From NCBI GenBank assembly GCA_033002965.1, contig JAURVB010014618.1, positions 124,001-188,000 of the forward strand: 64,000 nt of DNA. Direction: 5' to 3'. Below are positions 1 through 10,432 of the stretch, piece after piece. This DNA is from Piper betle. Lineage: Eukaryota > Streptophyta > Magnoliopsida > Piperales > Piperaceae. Every line of letters starts with the position of its first letter. Within the stretch, counting starts at the first letter, position 1. The notes under the pieces were generated by a model. That model ran no database searches. It had not been told where the DNA came from and was given only the letters and a program-made list of their open reading frames with translations. The translations under genes were made by a program, and so were the position numbers.

Positions 1-870
1 GATAATAAAAACATTTATGTTAAATTAACCGCTAGCTCTATTCTTTTGGATGGAAAAATAAATGAAAAAATGTGCTCTCCTAACAATAAAAACATCTTAA
101 ATGTGTTTGGAGCAATAAAAACATGTTTGATTTTAAATTGTGCTCTCTTCTTTCAACCAAAATAATGTAATTAATTGTGACTTTTGAAAAGTTTCTTCTT
201 TTCTTTTTTTGTGGCTGTATTTAGGGGTGCAACTTTTTCATGGAATGTATCTCATTTAAAAAAAGTGGACATATTTCTTGGTCGTAACACTTTAGAGAGA
301 TAAAAAAAATTCTTATTCTTATTATTGTATCTAATTAGAGGATCAAACCTTTTCCATATTCCAAAAGTTTTGTATAAAATCTGATATTTTTTCACTATGG
401 ATAATTTGTTCATCCTTATCGGATCACCCTTTCATCTTGGTCAATGAAAGCTTTTTGAAAAATTGATAAACAGGTTGCTACGTGGTTTAGATCTTTTTTT
501 AAAAAAAGATATCTATTGACTACTTTATGTCTAAAGAGAAAACACAAGATGGGTTCAATCATTATTTTTAAAATAGTTAACAGAAGTAAAAAAATTTATA
601 TGCACACCGTCGCTAATATATTTGATTTTACTAGATACATATTGGATACATATTTGATTTTACTAGATACATATTTAATTTAAGTTATGACTTTATACTT
701 AATATAAAAGAGACCTTTTATATTCCTAGCTTTGCTAGAAACTTAATTTTCATTTTAATAGTGTACCTTTGGGTTTTCCATTTAACTTTTCTCAAAATAT
801 TTTTAGCATGTTGCATAACTCTACTATTGTGGAAAATGGTTCTATAAATCAAGATTTATTTTAAATTCAC

Positions 871-1403
871 TTGCAAGATGATGTCCCTTATAACCTAATG
901 ACTATACATGGTACTGCTAGAATAAAGTGTTGTGTTATGAATGAAAAATCCTCTATACTATGGCACCAAAGATTAGGACATATTTTAATCAAAAGAATCA
1001 AAAGATTTGTAAATGATAGAGTTCTTAAAACTCTAGATTTTACAAATTTTGATATTTGTGTAGATTACATGAAGGGAAGACGAACCAATATGTTTAAGAA
1101 GGGTGATAGGAGGAGTTTTGATATATTAGAAATCATACATAAAGATATATAAGTTGTCCTGATATGGATTCATATAGTAAGAAATACTTCATCTCATTTA
1201 TTGATGACTATTCACGATATATGTATCTCTATATACTTGATTATAAGCACGAATCATTGGATATTTTTAAAATTCTTAAAGCGGAAGTAAAGAAACAATG
1301 TGGTAAGAAAATTAAAATCGTGAGATCTGATCGAGGTGGAGAATTTTATGGTAGGTTTACAAATGGTGGACAAGTAGGTCCATTTGCAAAATTTCTTCAA
1401 TAG
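871..1403 (+). pseudogene. Copia GAG-pre-integrase and integrase core remnant
   Basis: Two open pieces in slightly different reading contexts. The first (871-1152) carries the WHQRLGH motif and the CVDYMKGRR segment, which resembles the GAG-pre-integrase zinc-binding region; the expected CxxC is only partly kept. The second (1164-1403) is the rve integrase core: the FIDDYSRY motif holds the first catalytic Asp and SDRGGEF holds the second, with the third acidic region near 1430-1480 degraded by stops. The family reads as one polyprotein, so the stop between the pieces marks decay. It belongs to the Copia element split by the LTR at 1665. Product inactive. Confidence 0.85.
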
Positions 1404-1664
1404 CATGGTATTATTGCACAATATACAATGTCTGGCTCACCAGATCAAAATAGTGCAGCAAAATGAAAAAATATGGCTTTCTTGGACATGGTGAGGAGTA
1501 TGCTTAGCAACTTCAAACTTCCTCTTTCATTGTAGAGGGACGCTATTAAGATTGTAATGTATATATTAAACTGAGTTCCTACTAAGGTTGTTTGTAAAAC
1601 ACCAATTAAATTATTAAAAGGTTGGAAAAAGAGTTTGAAATATATGCATATTTAGGGTTGTCCC

Positions 1665-4498
1665 TGTAACACCCCGTTTCGGCTCACCCGTGAACCGAAC
1701 CGGAAATGTCACCGGCGACCGAACCGTTCGTTAATCTACTAGATTCGGTTAAGCCGACCAGGATCTACTCTCGGCGTCTCAAGATGGAGATGCAAATATG
1801 AAATGTATGAATGGGAACGATTGGGTTCTAACGGAGTCCTACATGCATGCTATGATGTACAAGCAAAATAAGACAAAACAACAAATGAGAAACCAAAAGA
1901 AAATATATACTATTTTATGAAAATACGATAACACATAACAATCTACATTAACATTAAATCATTATCTCATTCGTTTTTACCCGAGCCGAGTCTGAACTCC
2001 AAGGCTCCCTACTCATTCATATTTATCAGTTCGTTTCATAACAAGTAATTCATTCAAGCAAACACATCAAAATTATCATTTACATAACAATAACACACCA
2101 TCATTATACATACGTTACACGCGGCAGGTACATGTGTGCGCGGTTCCGTGCTGCTCCTCCGCAGTCCCGACAGCTTTCATCGCTCGCGTTCCTCACCTAC
2201 ATATATATAGAAAAACCGTCAGTAACGAGTGTTACCGGCCCGGAAAATAACTAATATCAATCTGGCACAGGAGAGCAAACTCTCCTGTTGAATCAAAACC
2301 ATATACTTCCTCAAGAACTCTCATCAGGGCACATACGGGAGCCGTCGCCGTCGGGTCGACAGCGTCCCCCTATCTTTCTCATTCTCATACCTTGGCCATT
2401 TCTCTATCGCTTCTCGCATCAAATTTCATTCCTTACCGCCCTCTGCACCTTCCATATTACTCCTGGCCTTGAGCACAAAGGCCGAGCACTCTCAGGCAGT
2501 CGCCTTCAGTACCCTTTGAACCACAAGTCTAGACATGCGCTGCATTGCAGTACCCGTAAACCTCCACACTTCTCCGGGTTTGAGGAACTCAAAGGTGGAG
2601 TTGTCCGGATCCTTCGGGAACGAAGTGGGTTCTCCCCAGCTCCAGAGCCCGCTCTTCCGGGCACACGCCCTATCTGAAGACGTGGCCGCAAGTAACCCTC
2701 ATTCCATCTCTCACCGAAAACACGAAAACTATATATATATAGGCCTGGGTTGGGATTTATACAATAGGCCCGAAGGCATCGTGAGCTGGATCTGAAGTTC
2801 GAAAACAAACTCGAGGGATCTCATCCTCGAGGGTTATTAATCCGAAATAAAACTGTTGGCTAAATGGCCCGAGTTAAGTGGGATCCGATAAAACGCCACT
2901 TAACTCGTCCTGCACATGATAAATCAAATATACAATAGAGTAGCGTAAAACAGAGTACGAGTCCTAAACGGACCTGGTAGAAGCTCCAAACGGGTCCACG
3001 CGCCTAGGCGGCGAGCTCCTACACCGTACCTACACAATCAAGCTAAAAACTAACGCCCGCATGATGAATCACACATCCTATAGCATGCACACACAATCAA
3101 CACAATCACGCATCAATCAACACACATCAACCTATATCAATTCTAGCAAGTCTACTTAGGCTAGTTTGCATTAGATCATGATCATTACCTAGTTACCCTA
3201 ATTAGTTTCTTAGTCTCCATTTTTAACACCACTCAATCAAACAAATTTCATATTTTATCCTTAATCAAATCTACATTTATACATATTATTATAACACACA
3301 ATTCACCAATCCTAGCATGCAATTCTAATAATCAATACTTTCAAATAATTAAGTTAAAATAAATTATACCTCGCGTCGTCGAAAATTGGCGACGGCTAGG
3401 GTTTCCGTTTCGTGGCTCGAAACTCGAATTCGGCACCTAGCGGCGTCCGAAGTCCGATCAGATTGGACCGGGTGCGTTCGGCGGGTGATCCGGCGAATTT
3501 CCCACGAATCCAATTTTCCAGCGGTTCCGGCGGTTTTCCGGCGAGTGTCGGCAGTTTTCCGGCGGATTCTGGCGATTTTCCGGCGACGATTCGGGACGGG
3601 GCAATCAAGGGGTCTATCGGCACCAGCTCGACGAGCTTGGTCCGATGGTGGTGTCAAACAAGGCAGCCGAGGCGGCGATGGCCGTCGGCGGCGGCGTTGA
3701 AAACGGGCGGCGGTGGCGGTGTGCTCCGATCGGGGCTCCGGCCGGCCTCGACGGCGGTCGGGATGGTGGGGGAAACGTCGGCGACGGCGAGGGGGTGGTC
3801 GTCGGGGCCACAGCGGCGGCGGCGTGGCCCGGACGGCGGCGGAATCCGGCTCGGAGTGGCGGCGGCCGAGGTGGTTTCGTGGGGCGATTCCGGTGTTGTG
3901 GCGGCGAGATGGTGGCCGGGGTGGGTCGTGGCGGCACGGCGACTGCACGGCGGGGCGGGGTGGCGTTGATCGGCGGCTGTACGACGTCGCGGCGGCGACA
4001 AGCACGAGGGGCGGCGAGAGTTTGGGTGAGAATGGTTGGGGAAGAAGAAAACTCACTCTAGTGGCAGATTCGTAAATACGTATTGACTCGATTCCTACTT
4101 GAGTCAAAATAATAGCTAGTTCATAATAAATTCTAAAAAAAATCTAGAAAAATATGGAAAAATTCTATAAAATAAAACAAACACAATAACATTCAAATGA
4201 CATGCTCTATAACTAATAACCCACCCGAATATAATCAAACGCGTCCTAATGCGTTATTCGGCCTAAAACTATTCTACGATCAAATAAAAATAACAATCAA
4301 TACTGCATACCTCCACATACTTGATAACCCATTTTTCATCATCTTTTAGGCGTTATCATCGTACATTTGAGCATACATGACCCTCATCGCTCATAACTCA
4401 CAGCTGACCTCAACTCAGCTCGCGGTCCATGAAGCTGACTCGATTCGAACCGACTGGTTCACTCCCGTAAAACTCTGGCTCGAGTCACGGGTTTTACA
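1665..4498 (+). mobile_element. Solo LTR (copy A) of a long-LTR retrotransposon
   Basis: Begins TGTAACACCCC and ends GGGTTTTACA, so it has TG...CA termini. It is flanked by perfect 5-bp target duplications GTCCC (1660-1664 and 4499-4503), cut into the Copia element. At 2834 bp it has no internal polyprotein and no second LTR, so it is read as a solo LTR left by recombination. Inside are a TATA-like run (about 2729-2742), a hairpin with CTCGAG arms (about 2810-2835) conserved in other copies, and a very GC-rich block (about 3370-4060) with TTTTCCGGCG repeats. Relative to copy B it lacks about 75 bp near 1905. Long LTRs of this kind are usual in Ty3/Gypsy chromoviruses (Tekay/Del), but that assignment is inference, because no coding domain is present. 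Confidence 0.85.
3495..3600 (+). repeat. TTTTCCGGCG minisatellite inside LTR copy A
   Basis: Several imperfect copies of a unit of about 20-30 bp built on TTTTCCGGCG. The same block in copy B (about 53060-53185) has an extra unit, so copy number varies between insertions. Confidence 0.7.
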
Positions 4499-5247
4499 GT
4501 CCCACTAAAGTTAGGGTTTATAACCCTCAAGAGAGAAAGTTGGACTTAAGGACTATTAGTGGGTATTTCATTAGTTATGCCGAAAAGTTCAAAGTTTATA
4601 AGTTTTATTGTCCATAGAATATTACTAGATTTGTGGAATCAAGAAATGCAAAATTTCTTGAGAACGATATAATTAGTGGGAGTGATCGACATCAAAACTT
4701 AATTTTTTATAATAATTCTACTGAAAGTAGTCCTATATTGAAAAATAGACTACTTACGGTTAGTGATTTATATCCTAATTGAGTGAATATTGAACAAGTA
4801 GCTAATGAACAGTCACATCAAGCCAAAAATGCTCAAGTAAAACAAATTACTCACGAGGAAAATTAACAACTTGAAGTTCTTGAGCAACTGGTTGGTTTAC
4901 GACTTCCACAAAAGAACGTTGATAAACCATTAAAGTGATCAACTAGAGTGAGAAAACAAGTCATATTTAATGATTTTGTTATTTACCTATAAGAAATTGA
5001 TTATAATATTGGAGAGAAAAAAGACCGTAATATGTTTTCACAAGCAATAGATAGTAATAATTAAAAATTATAGTACAAAGCCATTAAAGATGATATGGAT
5101 TCCATGGTTGCAAACCATGTTTAGGATCTTTTCATGTTGCCTAATGGGGTGAAAGCTATTTATTGTAAATGAGTATTTAAAACCAAAAAAGAATTCATTT
5201 GGCAACATTGAACAATATAAAGCAAGACTCATGACAAAAGGATTCAC
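4499..5247 (+). pseudogene. Copia integrase C-terminus to early RT remnant
   Basis: Continuation of the Copia reading after the inserted LTR. The translation TKVRVYNPQERKLDLRTISG followed by a GY-like and FYCP segment is the conserved integrase C-terminal tail of Copia elements. Further on come a linker with several stops, then W-K-A-like (YKAIKDDMDSM) and VFKTKK-type segments that mark the start of the reverse transcriptase. Stops occur at about 4782, 4866, 4937, 4992 and later, so no protein is made. The RT catalytic YVDD region is missing because homology ends near 5247. Confidence 0.75.
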
Positions 5248-6642
5248 ATCTACAGCGACAACTATGAAGCAACAAGGTTCCAAGTATGGGATGCCAACAC
5301 CAGGATGGGATGGCAACAGCAATGAGGCATGGCTGCGACTGTTCTCCCTGGCACAAACCAGCTTCAGCAAATGAGACTTCAAAGACTGGTGCAACAATAC
5401 TTTCTATCCCTAGCAAGTCAGCAATGACACAACAGCAGCGACGAGGAAGCAACGTCCTTTACTAGGGCAGTGATTAGGCAGTTCGGGAGCAACAATCAGC
5501 AAAGCCAGCTCATTGATTACTAGCTCTAGTATCTCACAAAAGCAACAACTTTGACAAGCTCCGGCAAGGGATCCTGGTGGGCAGCAAAGGGCATCCGAAC
5601 ACTAACATACCAACTCCACAACTTTCTACAACACTGCTCCAAAGGGGGTAAGCATCTATATCGTAAAATTGATTTTTTATGGAATAAAAAAGACATTTGG
5701 TAAAAGCATCTCTCCCTCACCACATGCTATGTCCACATAATATAATAAAATTTTAAGAGATTCCAAATCATACCATCAAAATCATCTCCCTAGGTTCACA
5801 AAGTTCTGTGCTGGCTATCATGAGAATATCTCCCCCTCAACACATAGTCAAAGAGACTCCAATTCGGGCTGGGTGACTTACTATTTACCATCAGGCAAAC
5901 AGAGGCAACACCAGACTTGCAATAGGTGTCATAAGGTAAAAACTAGCTCAAGGAACAAGGGTTTCATATTAGCCTAATTCACTATTTACCCCCTAAAATA
6001 GATGTGGATTAACTTAACAATTCTCTCCCTCTTATATCATACCAGAGGAATTATCTCCCCCTTACCACATCCTAGGTCGACATGTAGTGAAGTTTCGCGA
6101 AATTTCTGCCTTCAACACATACTAGGTCCACAAGTTTCTGTAGAGACTCTAATTCTAGACTCCAATTTAGGTTGGTTACTTACCATGAGGTAAACCAAGG
6201 CAACACCAAAACAAACCATACCATGAAACAAACAGAGACAACACCAAAACCAACCTCACTGTCATACTAGTGTTGTGCCCTTGCAATAGGTGTCACTCTT
6301 ATTCCAAAACCACTGTTGGGCCCTCGCAAAAGCTAGTTCAAGGAATAAAGGTCAAAAAATTAGCTTTAAGTAATAATGTCACTTCCTTACACCAATAGGA
6401 AAGTCATCAGTTCCTTGTTCTTGAACAACCTATGATGATTCATTTCCTCTTAGATTACCCATCTTTTTGGACAAAATGCCATTTCCCTTAACAATTAATA
6501 AATAGGCAGATTCAATAGCATTGGACTAACTCGAGAAAGCTTGATTTAGTAAGGCAATGTTGATCCTCGGAGATTCCTTCCTTCCAAGGAAATAGGAATG
6601 GATATAATGGCACTGGTTCTTTTTTCTTTATGGATTGCTGCA
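5248..6642. other. Unassigned region with retroelement-like short motifs
   Basis: No gene recognised. The start abuts the broken Copia RT. From about 5700 to 6330 there are repeated phrases of the kind ATCTCCCCCT with 'accacat..taggtccaca', and direct repeats of 'ggcaacaccaaaac'. They resemble non-coding parts of retrotransposons on the minus strand, but I cannot place them in a family. Confidence 0.4.
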
Positions 6643-6808
6643 CTCACTCCCTTTATTGATTATCAATCAGATTTGGAGGGGATTTCCCCTGCTAGTCTTT
6701 GTTTCTTTTTATTGTGTGGCTAGCGCTCACTCCCTTCATTGATTATCAATCAGATTTGGAGGGGATTTCCCATGCTAGTCTTTGTTTCTTTTTATTGTGT
6801 GGCTAGTC
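6643..6808 (+). repeat. Tandem duplication, 83-bp unit, two copies
   Basis: The segment starting CTCACTCCCTT...GATTATCAATCAG at 6643 recurs at 6726 with only a few differences. Period 83 bp. Confidence 0.9.
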
Positions 6809-6825
6809 TGTTTCTTTTAATTGTT

Positions 6826-7101
6826 CCTATTGCTTCTGTGCCCATTCATGCTTCTTGTGATGGCAATTTCAGGCTTTCCGACAGGTGTGTCAGTGTAGGT
6901 TCTATTCGATTACGGACTTAATAATCTTTCAATAGTGTGTGTTACTATTTTATAATGATCTTTTTCCAATGTCTTTGTTTCTTTTCATTTCTTTTTATTG
7001 TGCCTATTGCTTCTGTGCCTGTGCTTCATGCGATGGCAATTTTGTGCGGGTGTGCCGGTGTAGGTTGTGTGCGATTATGGACTTAATAATTTTTCAATAC
7101 T
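6826..7101 (+). repeat. Second, more diverged direct duplication
   Basis: The stretch CCTATTGCTTCTGTGCC...GATGGCAATTT...GGACTTAATAAT...TTTCAATA at about 6826-6934 is repeated at about 7013-7101 with indels. It is contiguous with the 83-bp duplication, so the 6.6-7.1 kb block grew by repeated local duplication. Confidence 0.75.
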
Positions 7102-7139
7102 GTTTGAGAGCATCCTATGGCTTCAGCTGCGGTTAAACG

Positions 7140-9604
7140 ATTAAAAGAACGACTTATTCAAAATATAGTTGAGAAAAAGCTCTCTTTCACATAGTGGGAG
7201 GTGTCACAAGGTCGGATTTAGGGTTTTATTTTTCACCCTAATCGTCCCTCGTGCGGCGTGTTTCCTCCTCGGAATCACCAGCCTACAACACTGTGCAAGG
7301 TGCGGAATACTGCACAGCCCCCTACTGGACACCCACTTCGCACACAACCGGACAAGTGCCCGGTTCACGAACACAAGATTGGACACTACTCGAACACAGC
7401 TTAGTCCTACTCGGACAGGCTGCTCGAACACCAAGGTCCTGTTGCACGTTCCTGTCCCGGCTCACCCACACACGGCCGGCACGCCCTGGCCGAAGGAATC
7501 ACCCGACCAGCACTTGGTAACCAAATCCAATGTACACACAGTTGTTTTACGGACTTAAGTCCAACCTATATTCTACTAGTATGAATACAAGGAATAGTAA
7601 TCCAACCCCCCCTTGGACTACCAGCAAGTCGTGGACACAACCCACGGACTTGGCCTCTCGACACACACACTCGACATGACTTCCCCAGCACTCGGCACGC
7701 AGGCTCGAGGCTGATAGAATAGAACTGGGTGGTTCGGTCACAGGTGGACAACGCTGCACCGACAGCTTACCGGGTGTGCCCAGCACTTGGCCCCGACCAA
7801 GGCTGGTTGCAGCCACACACTGGCAATCCCCTTTACCCGACACTACCTCACTTCTCCACGTAGGGAGGCACTCACCCACACTTGATCACTCTTGATCTGA
7901 TTTGTTCTTCTCTACCTTCACCACCAAATGAAGGTCCCTATTTATAGACTTGGCTTGGACAATTGAGGCATGACCCAATGCTTGATCCTGGACGTTCATC
8001 AACACATCAACGAACCAGATTTCACCAAACACGTCACCAACAAGAATGAGTCCAGATCTACCCTTGACATTTGGGTTATTTCATCAATGGACCAGAGTAG
8101 CCCTGTGACGTCATCCCAAACTCTTGGAGTTCCAATACCCCTGGTCCCATGTTCCGATCCAACAACTCAGCAGCTCCAGAACACAACGCCGGCTCCCAAC
8201 TCACTTGGATCCCGATGCCCTCGATCAACCTCAAACCCGGCATGGTCATGCTGAGTCTACAGTTAATCACGAACGACATGCTCCTGGACTTGCCCATGTT
8301 CGGAACCGACTGCACCCGTTGGTTCCCCAATTGCCCGTCAACTCTGATGTCTGCTTGGGTAGGTTGTTCCACCACACGAATAACACCGATTATCCGCATT
8401 GGGCACGGGATTATCTAGGGACAACCGCCAAACCCTAGCTCCCGATCGTCCCACCAGTTAAACCTGTGACAGGAGGCACCCCCTTTTGCCCCATCCCGAT
8501 CTCCTGACTTTCTAATTAGTATATATACAATTTATTAGTTAACCCCGAGAGATGGGATTTACCCTACAGGCCATTATTTTTGTTGCAGAAATTCCTGTCA
8601 ATAAGAAATGCCCTTTGAGTGAAGTAAAGCGAGGAGCTCACGCGGCAACAAGTGGGCAAGTCTGGTCTCCAAGTCGGCAGTCTGGCGGGGACGATGCTCG
8701 GGTGAGGAAACAGCCCGGTTAGGCTTCAACCAGTGGTCCGGGCTACTCCTCTGGCGAGGTGGCAAGGATTCCAGCACTCCTGTTCCGGGGATGGTAGACT
8801 CCAACAGCGGGGCTTGGGCTCTCCATACGGCAGCACGTCAACAATACTTCAAAGTAGCATGGCTCCTTCCCCGGTGACTCTGGCGAGTGGAAAATTGAGA
8901 TCTTCGGCAAGGATTCACGGCTGTAGGTGGCAACAGCGGCATTCGACAGTCACTTTTCCTTCGAAGGCGACAAGGATCTGGACTCCGGGATGTTGCTCCG
9001 AAGCTCCAACGCTCTTCTCTCCTTGACGGCGGAGACACTTCTTCCTCCCAGGCACCACTCCACGACAGGGCTTCAGTGCTCCTCTCGGCATCACGAACAA
9101 GCTCCAGTAGAGCTCCACGGTTCTTGAAGGGGCTGCAACCAACTCCTTGGGAAGACTTCACCACGGCTGCAGGACTTCGTGACGGCAAGAGGTACTGCAC
9201 TCCGGTGATGGTTCCTTCTTAGCAGCAACGCGTCGGTACTCGGTAGGGGAGACGGACCTTCTTCTCTCCTAGCAAGCAGTGACGGCAGGTCCTTCACGGC
9301 CGCAAGGCTACGCTCGGTAGTGATCGGCAATGCAAGGGGGCTGCAACCAGCTCCTTGGGAAGACGTCACCATGGCGGCAGGACTTCGTGACAGAAAGGGA
9401 CGGTTAAGCACGGTGCTCCGGTGCAACCTCTCCAAGGGGGACTCCTATCCGAGAGAAATGAAGGAAGGTACCATGCAAAGTAGCTGGCTTTCAATATTCT
9501 CCTCCTTCAAATCTGGTTTGTTTCAACTTTCAGCATAAAAGATAACCAAACGTATAATATCTTCCACCACTATAATATCCTCCACATGCATGGTTTACTT
9601 CTAA
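7140..9604. other. GC-richer unassigned region with internal repeats
   Basis: No protein family recognised in any frame. The base composition is clearly richer in G+C than the flanks. It contains a repeated segment (GGCTGCAACCA.CTCCTTGGGAAGAC...GGACTTCGTGAC) at about 9129-9195 and again at 9337-9403, a 208-bp offset. The composition and repeats would suit LTR or leader sequence of an unidentified retrotransposon. I could not find paired LTRs or a target duplication. Confidence 0.4.
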
Positions 9605-9756
9605 GGGCAAGACTTAGAGACGCCTCCGGCAGACGCGCATGGAGATGCCCTTCAGCTTAATGACCGTTGACGATCCTCATCAACAGTGGTGACTCCATAT
9701 CCTAACAAGGTAGAAAATTTTTGGAAACTCTAGTTGCATGTGCCCATGGAGACCCC

Positions 9757-10397
9757 TAGGGGTGCTAATTGAGCGAGCGAGCCGAGCTTGACATGTGTTC
9801 GAGCTCGGCTCGAATAGTTCGAAACTCGTTCGAACTCGACTCGAGATCGAACGAGTTTTGGACATACATGCTCGAGTTCGACTCGAATATCTTTTATGTG
9901 TTCGAGCTCGACTCGAGCTCGAATATACTTAAACTGTTTAATTTTTATGAGCTCGTTCGCCAGCTCGTTCGTGAGCTCGAAACCAACTCGATTAAAAGTC
10001 AAAAGTACTTCACTTTAAAAAAATGAGGCTAATGTGGTTTGAACCCACAACCTTGAAGTCATCAAGGTGAATACTTACCATCTCAACTATCTTACATCTT
10101 TGTTATTATATTGCATATATATATATATATATAAATATAATATAATATAATATAAAGACTATATTATTATATTATTTTATCGAGTCGAGTTCGAATCGAG
10201 CTACGAGTCGAGTTCGAGTCGATTTCGAGTTATAACCGAGTCGAGTCGAGTCGAACACGACCTTGCTCAAGCTCGGCTCGTAAGATTCGAGTTCGAGTCG
10301 AGTTCGAGTCGAGCATTTAAATGTCGAGTTTCGAGTCGAGTCAAGCCGAGCCGAACGCTAAATGCTCACGAGCTGGCTCGCTCAATTAGCAACCCTA
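9757..10397 (+). mobile_element. hAT-type MITE, copy 1
   Basis: Terminal inverted repeats TAGGGGTGCTAATTGAGC... and ...GCTCAATTAGCAACCCTA, flanked by a perfect 8-bp target duplication GAGACCCC (9749-9756 and 10398-10405). An 8-bp duplication with TAGGG-type ends is the hallmark of the hAT superfamily. The element is 641 bp and has no transposase. The two ends are rich in CTCGA/TCGAG repeats that pair with each other, so the whole element can fold back. It carries an internal AT tract (about 10105-10175) and a tRNA-like module on the minus strand. A second copy lies inverted at 40289-40931. Confidence 0.9.
10022..10096 (-). other. tRNA-like (Pol III-like) module inside hAT MITE copy 1
   Basis: Read on the minus strand: GAGATGGTAAGTATTC (A-box-like), an arm CCTTG-ATGACTT-CAAGG (5-bp stem, 7-nt loop, GAC in the anticodon position), then TGTGG-GTTCAAA-CCACA, a perfect T-arm/B-box. 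No convincing acceptor stem is seen, so this is a tRNA-derived or tRNA-mimic segment and not a tRNA gene. Confidence 0.6.
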
Positions 10398-10432
10398 GAG
10401 ACCCCCCTTAAGCATGACAGTATGTGCATCTC

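Larger units (their letters stand above)
1..5247 (+). mobile_element. Decayed Copia retrotransposon, interrupted by a solo LTR
   Basis: Fragments of a Copia polyprotein run in order along the plus strand. There is an ARNL-type segment before the integrase near 720-780, a GAG-pre-integrase segment with WHQRLGH (about 960), an integrase core (1164-1403), then after the inserted LTR (1665-4498) the integrase C-terminal GCP...VYNPQERKLDLRTISGY stretch and the linker, with the first part of the reverse transcriptase near 5050-5247. Many in-frame stops and frameshifts are present, so it is dead. The coding sense rejoins across the insert: GCP at 1655-1664 continues directly at 4499. Homology stops abruptly near 5247, inside the RT. 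The left end lies outside the window or is unrecognisable. No LTRs were seen for this copy. Confidence 0.85.
9605..10432. mobile_element. Foldback MITE, interrupted by hAT MITE
   Basis: Shares GGCAAGA...GAGACGCCT, GCCCTT..., TGACCGTT..GATCC..ATCA with the foldback element at 59421-59576 in reverse orientation. The other arm, GTTGCATGTGCCCATGGAGACC, is cut by the hAT MITE at 9757 and resumes at 10398 with CCTTAAGCATGACAG, matching GCCCTTAGGCCTAACC of the 59.4-kb copy. The superfamily is unknown. Confidence 0.5.

Noticed and set aside
2288..2677. 129-aa plus-strand open frame in the LTR
   Set aside because: Interrupted in copies B and D, no family, lies in LTR control sequence.
3364..4107. 247-aa minus-strand open frame in LTR copy A, and 228-aa one in copy B (53204-53890)
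   Set aside because: Low-complexity Pro/Arg translation of GC-rich DNA; the frames shift between the two copies, so no conserved protein.
7169..7879. Overlapping 110-129-aa frames on both strands
   Set aside because: Both strands open because of composition; no motifs or conserved neighbours.
8470..9700. LTR starting TGTGACAGGAGGC with a primer-site-like TGGTGACTCC near 9687
   Set aside because: No paired repeat, no matching end and no coding region, so not supported.
10022..10096. Functional tRNA-Val(GAC) gene
   Set aside because: Anticodon and T arms fold, but no acceptor stem or proper D arm is visible.
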